Origin: Terfezia claveryi
Taxonomy: Eukaryota; Ascomycota; Pezizomycetes; Pezizales; Pezizaceae
Assembly: GCA_015179025.1 (NCBI GenBank)
Contig: WHUX01000071.1
Coordinates: 1-64,000, forward strand
DNA length: 64,000 nucleotides
Direction: 5' to 3'
In this document: positions 55,629 to 64,000 of the stretch, piece by piece
How the letters are laid out: every line of letters begins with the position of its first letter
Position numbering within the stretch: position 1 is the first letter of the stretch
Notes under the pieces: generated by a model
Database searches by the model: none
Told to the model about the DNA's origin: nothing
Seen by the model: the letters and a program-made list of their open reading frames with translations, nothing else
Made by a program: the position numbers and the translations under genes

Positions 55629-57141
55629 ATGGCAAATGTTTTTGCAGTCCCAGGTAGGTAGATGTGTGACCGTCTGTCTCCAATTTTACAATTTCCTTCC
55701 TTCCTACCTGGCAACTGGTGTCAGATTCAAAAGCTGATTTTCTATATTGGAATTCGAAGTGTTCTTCATTGTATTTAGGGAGACGATTGAAACTTCAATA
55801 GTAGTGGCAGTGTTGCTTGCTCTGATAAAGCAAGCTTCTCAGGACGGCCATCAGAGTGCCACATATACGAAACTGGTAAAGCAGGTAAGATTACTTTTCT
55901 CTATCCAAAGAAAACAAGTTCACCTAACCAAGAGCTTCTAGGTATGGATTGGGGCTGCAGCGGGGGTTCTGATCTGCCTGATCATTGGAGGGGCATGATT
56001 GGTGCTTTTTATAGTCTTGGGAAGAACCTCTGGGAAGGAACAGAGGCCTTATATGAAGGTATTTTCGGCTTGATTGCCTCTATCATCATTACCGTAGGTG
56101 TTCAGCACCCACCTTGATATGGTTTATCTGCATAATTACCTATGACTTGATTGACTAAAAATTAAATATATCAATATGTGTAAAGGTCATTGGAGCGACA
56201 ATCCTTCGGATTTCGAAAATGCGCGAAAAATGGGTGACCAAACTTAGCATCACTATCGACTCGTCGACTCAAACTATGAAGGAGACCAGTATCTCACGCT
56301 TATCTATATGGTCGAAGAAGTATGCCATGTTCCTCCTTCCATTCATTACAGTTCTCCGAGAGGGTCTTGAGTGCGTTATCTTCGTGGGTGGAGTGTCTTT
56401 CGCCGCACCAGCGACCTCGTTTCCTTTACCAGTTGTCACCGGACTGTTGGGAGGCTCGGCCATTGGATGGTTGATCTACAAGGGTGGGAATACCATAAGA
56501 CTGCAGTGGTTTTTAATAGCCAGTACATGCGTCTTGTACCTCGTTGCAGCAGGCTTGTTGAGTAGGGCGGCTTGGAGTTTTGATATGTATGAGGTATGTC
56601 GAAGTCGTGTGAGGTACTTAAGGCATAGAATAAGCAAAGACATTTATACATACTAATATGTTTTTTGGGGGGAAAGTATAACAAGCTAGTAGGCGAGGAC
56701 GTCGCGGAGGCCGGAGTAGGTCCAGGGAGCTATAACATCCGCCGCACGGTTTGGCATGTCAATTGCTGCTCCCCTACGCTTAACGGAGGTTCGGGATGGG
56801 GTATTTTCTATGCTGGTATGTGAAGCCCTCAGTCACATCGGTTGCAAATCCTACTAATCCCGCATCTAACAGTCCTCGGTTGGCAAAACTCGGCTACATA
56901 TAGTTCGGTTATTGTTTACAATGTTTACTGGATAGTGGTTGGGGGTTGGTTCCTGGTTCAGATGTTTCTGGAGAAGAAAGGAAGATACCCGTTCATGAAG
57001 GCCTCACCTCCACGGGCTTCACGGGGTAACCAAGGTACACTTGAACGTGGCATGGTTACTGACACCGAAGGCCTTACGCTTGCTGGTGGTGTGCTAAGCG
57101 AAAAGGAGCGTGATATGGGTATTATTGTCACAGTTTCTTGA
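55629..57141 (+). CDS. FTR1: high-affinity iron permease Ftr1 (one-base frameshift in exon 3)
   Basis: Six exons: 55629-55653, 55760-55884, 55942-56093, 56186-56593, 56677-56815 and 56873-57141. The start MANVFAVP, split from VFFIVFRETIE by a 106-bp intron, is typical of the family. The two iron-handling motifs R-E-x-x-E are present (RETIE near residue 15 and REGLE near 159), as are several membrane helices and the extracellular WHVNCC segment. In exon 3 the frame carrying WIGAAAGVLICLIIGG ends at a TGA (55996-55998), whereas the expected continuation MIGAFYSLGKNLWEG lies one frame over, starting at 55995. One base seems to be lost just before 55995. With that base the protein would be about 372 residues. 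Everything else, including splice sites, is well kept, which suggests either a recent mutation or a sequence error. Ftr1 pairs with Fet3 in the plasma membrane. Confidence 0.9.
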
Positions 57142-57602
57142 GAGCAGTTGTTTATTAGGGCCATCAGGTTTTGGTGGCGCTGTTGGAGTGACGGCAGTAG
57201 ATATCGCCCCACCTCTGTCGCTTGTGCTGTGCATGATGAATGGCTTAAGGAGAACGATAAATATATAGATTCATGAACTGATTAAGATTACTGATGACAT
57301 GGAATTTCAACTTTCGGAGTGATGGACAATACTTATTGCCTGTACTGTTTACTCAAACGACGGAAACCAGGTCATATGCAATAATAACCCTAGAGCTATG
57401 CGCTGGGTCCCACTGGTATAAGAAATTTATGGCGGGAAAGATCCAAAAGGCATGAAGGTATTCGGAGAGTACCGCAGATACCACTTTTTGTCCGCATTTT
57501 ATGCAAGTGGTTGCCGAACAGGTATGAAGTTCTGTAAATCATGCAGTGGTTAGTGGTGCCTATCTGAGTTTAACCCGCTATGTTTACCTACGTAGGTAAC
57601 AC
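57142..57602. other. intergenic, 3' flank of FTR1
   Basis: No gene recognised. Confidence 0.5.
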
Positions 57603-58244
57603 TTAAAGAGAGTAGCGCCGACGCGAATGGTTGCCCACTGTCAAAGACTTGCAATAGAAAAATAGTTGCTGGAGGACGTTTGGTCTTTCCAGAATGGCAA
57701 TATGGTGGTAGAGCCTTCCAACTGTGGGTTTCTTGTCTGCAGCTTTCGAATACCATGAGCTCGCGACATTGGTCCAAACTTCCCTGTCTCTTACATCGTC
57801 GTCTTCTTTCGCCATTCGGTATCTCCCTAGTCCCCCAAACGCTCGATTCTGGTGTCCTCGAATGCAGGAACTGTCTCGTACAACAGGGCCATTATAGAGT
57901 ATGCGAGGTAAATGCAGGTCAGCATGTGCTCTAACGAGTATTTGGTAGTCTATGCCGAAGTAGCTCGAGGAAGGAATGAACGCCATGCCTCCGCATTCGA
58001 GCTGGCATTTCATACTTAGCCACGAGCCTGCGAAGGGCTTGAGAAGATAAAGGATGCTGTGATGCAAGGAAAAGGTCATGATATTCGTGCAACAGAGTCC
58101 TATGTAGCGCAATTAATGCCTGCCATTGCTCGTTTGTCCTCATATGCAATACCTGGGATAACAAAAGGCATCATGCTGTGAGCCTTTCTACCAGAGACAC
58201 CATGAACCTATATTTCAGTCCGAGATTAAGAACTCTATTGAAAC
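57603..58244 (-). pseudogene. Est1/SMG7-like TPR-domain gene fragment, copy B
   Basis: The minus strand shows, from 58164 downward, MRTNEQWQALIALHRTLLHE, then HDLFLASQHPLSS and MPARMRRHGVHSFLELLRHR in one frame, then after a frame change GLGRYRMAKEDDDVRDREVW, WYSKAADKKPTVGRLYHHIA and LQQLFFYCKSLTV. This is the order of the Est1-type helical repeat domain (EST1/SMG5-7 proteins of telomerase recruitment and mRNA decay). No start, C-terminal DNA/RNA-binding part or intact frame exists. The stretch 57736-58244 is repeated at 46331-46816. Confidence 0.75.
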
Positions 58245-58327
58245 TCGGATGCCGTGCAGGTCTGTATAAAGTTTACCTAAAATATATTCCCTTACTAACA
58301 TTAAATTTATACTATAGGATATCCCGT

Positions 58328-58641
58328 GATATATCTGTCATGGTATGGGGGTGCTTGTATGAATTTACATTGGGAAATCTATGGACCTTGGAAGACGGAC
58401 GAAATAATGCTATTAAATATGTTGAGATCTTGACACACATCCTTCCTGATGTCCGTCTAGAGTTGAGCGAAACTCTAGGAATTAACGATCCAATTTTCAT
58501 GAAGGACAACTCGTAAATCATACTTCCAAACTTGCTCGCCAATGGTTCAAAGACAACGACTGGGTAGTGGCCAGCCTCTCCCGAACCCAAATCCAATTGA
58601 ACATATTTGGGCATATCTGAAGCGTCAACTTCATAAAAGGC
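58328..58641 (+). pseudogene. Tc1/mariner transposase fragment (catalytic part)
   Basis: The plus strand reads ISVMVWGC, then YVEILTHILPD, FMKDNS, HTSKLARQWFKDNDW and, in a shifted frame, NPNPIEHIWAYLKRQLHK. These are the second and third catalytic regions of Tc1/mariner transposases (MVWG.., DN..H, N-P-I-E-x-x-W). At least two frame changes and a stop at the DNS motif mark it as dead. Confidence 0.8.
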
Positions 58642-59066
58642 GATGAATATACCTAAGGGGCTCGCAGTATTATATTTTCTCTACAGCTCAATACCTCACC
58701 ATGTAGAGACTGTATCAAGGCAGAGGGTTGGTATACAAAGTACTAGTTCAGTATTCCTGTATGTCACACTATAGCTCCGATACCCACTGTACATATTTGT
58801 GCGCGGCTAGCCTAGACTATGCGCGGTAAATGTAAGATAGCTGACGGAGTCTGCATATCTATAAGGAATTCGATCGATAGGTATCTGCAGCCTCTGACAA
58901 GGGTCCACTAGTTCACAATCAAAGAAGTACCGTAGTGTACAAATGCGGCGCACATTAAAAAATAACTCAGTACCGGTATTTATACACGGTTCCGTCAGGG
59001 TAGTCTCGATCGAGACTACGTCAGAAAGCCACCGGCCTATGTCAGATGAACCCCGGTGGAGCCTGA
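58642..59066. other. intergenic, no gene recognised
   Basis: Possibly flanking sequence of the LINE relic; not recognised further. Confidence 0.4.
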
Positions 59067-59440
59067 CTAGAGCCCGAACCCCCCAACAAAAAAACAAAAA
59101 TCCATGGGACTCGTGAAACCGAATGCTTGAGAAAAAGAAGAAAGCTGAAAGAACTTGTGAAAATACGTCAAAGGGATCTCGCTGTAAAGGCAGCTGAAAA
59201 AGACCTCCGTATCCTCGACTTTCTCCGCTCCAGTTAGTCTGGTTCCGCCCAGGTAGTCTTTTTCCCCAGAAGGCTGGCTCTTTCTCGCCCGAACCGTGGG
59301 CACTCGAAGATGATATGCTGTGCGTTCTCCAGATGCCGTGATGTCCGCTTTGCTCTAGGGGGATATAAGACCGCAGTTCTAATTATTTTCTGATTATTAC
59401 TCTCCGCACTGCTTTTTAGGATCCCTCTTGTGGCTGACAT
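59067..59440 (-). pseudogene. non-LTR retrotransposon (LINE, Tad-like) C-terminal fragment
   Basis: On the minus strand, RTSRHLENAQHIIFECPRFG followed by RERASLLGKKTTWAEPD fits the region after the reverse transcriptase/RNase H in fungal LINEs, where an E-T-x-x-H-x-x-x-x-CP-x-x-x-x-R-R pattern occurs. The first Cys pair is gone and frames shift downstream. It shows that LINE machinery, which could have moved the SINE-like copies, existed in this genome. Confidence 0.6.
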
Positions 59441-60423
59441 ACATATTTAGCCCTACATATTGGCTATGGTTGACGTAAAATGAATCGTCTTAAAGAAGCA
59501 AAATTACTGTTTGTATAATTCTACATATGACTTTATTATATATACGGCCTCGTCCGTCACAAGAAGTTCCTCGTTTACTTACAATGTCACTAGATGGTCC
59601 CGTAGCTAGATATACTTACACGATGCTGAGGGCTGTCGATTGTGACATGTTATGGCAGCTGACTGGCATATATTCTGGTATTAGTCCCCATGAAAATCCA
59701 TGATCACAAGCCAGCTGGTCTCTTGCCTTGCTTTGAAACGGTTGTATCTCTAGGAAGTTTAGGTTGTTGTTTCCTTCTTGTGATGCCTGTTTTCCTGTAT
59801 GACGTTAAATTAAGGCTTGTTAGAATGTGCCCGAACTATTTAGTCAATGAGTAACTCCGTAGGCTTCCACAATATTAATGGTCGCCGCTCCGGAACTCGC
59901 TTCTAGCTTATCGACAAATTATATCACTCTGAATATCTTTGGACTAGAGAGGCAACCCTGTATTTTTAAGCGCTGCTATATGGGAGGTGAATTTTGGAAT
60001 CAATTTCCCCATTCACTATATCGTAAGATCATCCCAGCACCTGGCTACAGAAAGCGCAGAAGGCAAGCAGGACACTCGCTGAGTTTGACAATACGAACTC
60101 TGTTCGCACAGCCGCACGCCTATATCTCTATATGGTTTCGGGAGATTTGAAGTTTCCAGCTGATGCCTGAAACGAGCTGCTAGGAGTGAAACTCGTATGG
60201 TTTGGGTTCCCAACATTCCACTAGGATTACTAACAAAGTTGACTTTTTTTCCTGTACCGTGAAAATAATCTTTTGGGATCCGGCGTTGAGCTGCTATGGA
60301 TATATGAGTTCCGCACAGTAATTAGCTGCAGCTTGTCTAGCACACGTTCAGGTGCGGTAGGCCTGGGCATATCTGAGTGATCGGAAATTCGTCCCCCTGT
60401 GAAACTATAACATTTGCTTAACT
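59441..60423. other. intergenic or unrecognised repeat DNA
   Basis: Lies between two LINE-like fragments in the same orientation; may be decayed LINE or inserted DNA. No readable domain. Confidence 0.4.
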
Positions 60424-60615
60424 TCATGTGCATGTAGATGTAACTAACTTCGTGGTGTAGGTCAAGTTGAGGCTGACCCTATGCAAAATTGGTAAACTCT
60501 TGATTTGACCAGACACATACACACAGCCCTTACTAGGCCCTAATGATCTTCGCTCTAGAGGCGCTCTTGAGGACCAAAACTCAGCAACTATAGAACTGCC
60601 ATCTATAAAGTACAT
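60424..60615 (-). pseudogene. LINE RNase H-like fragment
   Basis: YFIDGSSIVAEFW, then RRSLGPSKGCVYVSGQIKSL on the minus strand resembles the RNase H start of Tad-type LINEs (Y-x-D-G-S, then S-T-V-Y-A-A-E-L). It lies upstream, on the same strand, of the C-terminal fragment at 59067-59440. Confidence 0.45.
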
Positions 60616-61932
60616 TCAACTAGTTATGTATTTATTGATAGTTTGGAGTGCAATGGAGAAGATAGTGCGAAACAGTCATAATATCATGATCACAAATTGT
60701 TCGAGGACAATGGGCAACCTGTTGCTGTGGTGTAACACACCGACCATGTCTATATCTAGACGTCTCCCAGTGACCCCTTCACCTATCCAGAAGCTGTAAG
60801 CATATGCGTTAGACCTTCAAGCCTATAGATACAGTCTCACTGTACCCGAGCACCTATACAGTAATTGCAGCAAGCATCCACATCCAGCTCGAGGGAAAGT
60901 TAATTGGAATATCTTTGTCTTGAGGTTGTAAACACAAGACCGGACATGAGTTTGCCATCTCGTGGCAAACTCACACCTGTACAGTGCCGTTCCTTTTGTA
61001 ACGTTTCACGCTGGACAAAACCAGCCATCGGCTCCCACATATATGATATGAAGGTCAGCCTCTGGGAGCAATCTAAAACCCTCAAGAGTGCGGTAAAGAT
61101 TCATAAACTCCAATTATTACGTAATACAGTGACGCATAGTCGAAACCTGCTTCACTGTCCTTGATATTGCAAAGCGCAAATCTTTTTATTTGATTCACGA
61201 TTTGTCATGTCTACGCATCCGCAATCATTAAACAAAAATGGGTTTATGCTATGTCAATGCAATTATTGTATTATACACACGATCGATATCACTTGATTTA
61301 CTTACCACACCTTCCCAAATACCTCTCCGTAATGAACGTTGATCTAACTACTCTGTCATAGATTCCTGTTGTAGCATACTGATTACCAAAAATATCGTGA
61401 TATATGTAGATGAGTGGGACCTTGCTATACTCTAGCTATCCGATTCAAGTGTCCGGGTTTTAATGCTAAGGGAGTGTCATTCAGACTGCCTAATGCTAAA
61501 ACGGGTCCCTTATCTAATTTCAACTCTTGGGGGGAGGGTCCATATTGTGGAGAAGGGAAGGATAACTAGTTCAATAGCTGGCCATCATTTATTTATATTT
61601 TTTCTTGCTACGAGCGGTTCTGTTGGTTATTCTACCTTATATATAGCTAATCCCAGTCCACCTCCCTAAATTAGCAGAATGTTGAAACTAAATTTGTATG
61701 AAAAGGTACTCCCTACTACATATATATTGAAAAATTTGGTGGAAAGACTGTAGTTATTTTGCTGTACGGTGGTTTTGCCAAAATCTCCGCGTCTTATTTC
61801 ACGCTTACTTTCAATAAACCTGGCATGAGATTCTTGAGTTAGTTTGAGTAATGAATGCCCGGTAGATATATCTATAGCTTCTTATGAGAACTATAGGTGT
61901 GTGGACTAACCCGTCCAAATTGAACAAGGCCA
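60616..61932. other. intergenic, no gene recognised
   Basis: Nothing recognised. Confidence 0.4.
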
Positions 61933-62365
61933 CACATTTTTGTCAAAAAATTATCTGAAAGAGTTCAAGTTGATCTCAATGATATGCGACATGAGCCTGA
62001 TGGGCAATATAAATGGATCTGTCATATGGAAAGACAATTTAGCAAGATGGTATTATCAATCAAACAAAACACTCTTCAACACTCGAGTACTCAAAACCCC
62101 CAATGGGATTGTCTTTAGCTGACCCTATCTACACCAAGCACACCTTCCATTTGAGGAGTGGTAACCACAGAACTTGAACAAGCAGGGGATTCCCAAATAA
62201 ATACCTCTGGTGATGAAAATTTAGTCGATTTTAGACCTAATTAAAGCTAGTCCTAAACTTAGAAAACAGGTGGATGCTGCTTACAGCAACCGTGGACAAG
62301 TGTTTCGAGATCGAATGGCAGAACGTTATAACAAGCGCCATGTGGTCCATATTCTTGCAGTTGGT
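61933..62365 (+). pseudogene. integrase-type transposase relic (Ginger/KRBA2-like)
   Basis: A first segment (61933-62119) reads ERVQVDLNDMRHEPDGQYKW followed by ICHMERQFSK, the opening of a retroviral-type integrase core; the Asp in VDL would be the first catalytic residue. A second segment (62240-62365) reads SPKLRKQVDAAYSNRG and MAERYNKRHVVHILAVGE, matching the helix and entry strand of the post-integrase domain. The middle of the core, with the second Asp and the Glu, is missing. The pattern fits cellular integrase elements of the Ginger/KRBA2/SCAND3 type rather than LTR retroelements. Confidence 0.6.
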
Positions 62366-63253
62366 GAGATGTTTTGGAATTCCAACAGAATTTTAAATTT
62401 ATTTTTATAGCTTGGTCGCTGTCGTTTTCTTACCCTGATGTACAGCTGTATCTCACACTCAGCCGTGGGAGGGCACAGCATATTATGCAGGGGCGTGTGC
62501 GGGAATTTTTAGCCTGCGCACTATATAAGGGTTCTCTTTGGCAGGGCCCCACTGTATTAAAATAGGAAACTCTGCCAAAATCTCACATTAATACAGTGCA
62601 ATGCCAAAAAATATCATACCCCCCCCCTTTGCATAAAGAGGCCCAAACACTGCATATTTGAGACTTTTGTAGCTCCATATGCTGTCACTTGCTTTGTTAG
62701 CAAGGTCAACGTGATCTATTTCAACCCATGGACCCTATTAATATATTGCATAGACCACGAAATCAATATCACTACTTGAAAGTTGAGTATAACTACATTG
62801 AATTTCCACTAAGCGAGAGGCAACGTCTCACATGCAGTGCCAGACGTGATAATCTCACTTGTGCCACGATAGACTGAAGCCAGTAATCCCCGGCCGTTGG
62901 TACCTGATATTGCGACTAGGCACAATGCCGCTAACAGGGGCCTGACATCGCTACAACTATGTACTGTCGACAATATTGTATAGAATTTGAGGGATTCATT
63001 GAGGCCCCTGGTGGTTGAAGTTCTATCCAAGGGTACAGTATTCCCTACGAATCGAGGATTGGTAATTAACAAATATGCAAGGTGATAAACATGGGCAATA
63101 CTGTTCCCTGGACGCCTGTGTAGTAGTATCAGATTGAGTGTTCGTGGGAATACTATAACTAGGGCCTGGAGCCCCTTTGACATGCTTTTCTTCAATCATC
63201 AGTCGGCCTTTACTCGGCGTTTTGTCTATTCACTCCTTGTCTATAGAATATAC
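62366..63253. other. intergenic, no gene recognised
   Basis: Nothing recognised; an open frame on the minus strand at 62809-63195 has no domain. Confidence 0.4.
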
Positions 63254-63614
63254 GATGAAGTTCTTTAGTAGAATCCTTACGTCCTTGCCCGCGGCTCTCA
63301 CCACGACGACGGCAAGTATCCCTTCCCCCGGGCTAGACTGGAAATACGCCTTGACTGGGATCATGCAAAGGTAATGTTCAAAGACACCAGCACACATCTA
63401 TGAAGTGCATCGAGATATGTACCGATATGTACCGACATCTAAATGCTAACATTAATACATTTTCATTCCTTTCGCGGCAGCAATCACTAACCTGCGCGTG
63501 GGGACAAGAACGGGGTTGTGAGAGATATCATGCTGGGTCATGACACTGCTGACGAATACCGTTTTGGGGTTATGGTATCAATCACCCAGAATGAAACAAG
63601 AGATAGTTCTATGA
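63254..63614 (+). pseudogene. possible broken secreted-protein gene
   Basis: The ATG at 63254 opens MKFFSRILTSLPAALTTTTA, a signal-peptide-like start, followed by PGLDWKYALTGIMQ and a donor GTAATG at about 63372. After an acceptor at 63480 a block reads AITNLRVGTRTG and, one frame over, VVRDIMLGHDTADEYRFGVM and VSITQNETRDSSMTW. Splice phase and a frame change near 63518 do not agree with an intact gene. It may be a relic, or the first exons of a gene with sequence errors. Confidence 0.3.
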
Positions 63615-64000
63615 CCTGGTGAGAAGTATATCTGGAATGCGGACTATACATTCAGCACCTTTACCTATTGTTTCATTCCTGGAACATGCTGTTTACCTAT
63701 GCTCACTGGCCGTTGATATGATCCCTTGTATGCAGTCACGATTCAGATTTAATTAACAGACGCGTGAATGAACGTCAATGAGAAGATGTAATCTAAAGTT
63801 ATTATATCAACTCCAATTTCGCATACATTGAGCTGATATTTTTCTTTTTCCGGAGCTTTGCTTCTGGTGAAATGCTTAACAATATTGACGTCTCATAATA
63901 AAGTGAAAACTATAGCATAAATAGGAAGCATCACACACTTACATGATGCGTCAATGACTGGACCCAGTATCATACTAGTCCGTAAATGGTTTTACCAGAT
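63615..64000. other. window end, no gene recognised
   Basis: Nothing recognised. Confidence 0.4.

Noticed and set aside
62809..63195. Minus-strand open frame of 128 codons
   Set aside because: No domain and no gene context.

Overview
The window looks like nuclear DNA of a filamentous ascomycete with a sparse, repeat-rich genome, most like a pezizomycete such as a truffle. The evidence is short spliceosomal introns (about 45-130 bp) with GT..AG ends and ctaac/ctgac-type branch sites, TTAGGG-type interstitial telomere repeats, a reductive iron uptake gene pair, and only about a dozen protein genes in 64 kb. Species assignment is inference; no rRNA or marker gene is present.

Layout. 1-2274 holds the 3' part of a DDX60/Ski2-like helicase gene. 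2275-10601 is nearly gene-free and carries SINE-like repeats and a telomere-like tract. 10602-12477 is a cytochrome P450. 15681-16634 (minus) is a Rossmann-fold oxidoreductase-like protein. 18195-20331 is a four-exon fungal protein of unknown function whose first intron contains a tandem array of four hairpins with a constant nine-base loop. 21537-21980 and 24269-25144 (both minus) encode small secreted proteins, the second an HNH/DUF1524-type nuclease in four exons. 27866-28798 is a young transposon with 177-bp inverted repeats and an 8-bp target duplication. 30539-31154 encodes a GPI-anchored cysteine-rich protein, and 31856-32248 a broken secreted-protein gene. A tRNA-Arg(CCT) lies at 33380-33450. 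34092-35800 (minus) is elongin A.

35801-50775 is a long repeat-rich tract with one fair hypothetical gene (43757-44542), microsatellites, a candidate MITE, Tc1/mariner and Est1-like fragments and more SINE-like copies. 50776-52641 is a secreted S33-type peptidase. 52983-57141 is a divergent FET3-FTR1 pair (ferroxidase and iron permease) whose shared promoter carries two exact iron-regulatory GATA sites and two CCAAT boxes. From 57142 to the end the DNA is a graveyard of Est1-like, Tc1/mariner, LINE and integrase-type fragments.

The clearest functional unit is FET3-FTR1: Fet3 oxidises ferrous iron at the plasma membrane and Ftr1 carries the ferric product inward. FTR1 has a one-base frameshift here, as do the helicase and probably the broken secreted gene, so either local decay or consensus indel errors must be considered. 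The most unusual signals are the intronic hairpin array (18599-18824), the SINE-like family (at least seven copies, two with perfect target duplications) and the nearly intact terminal-inverted-repeat element at 27866-28798.
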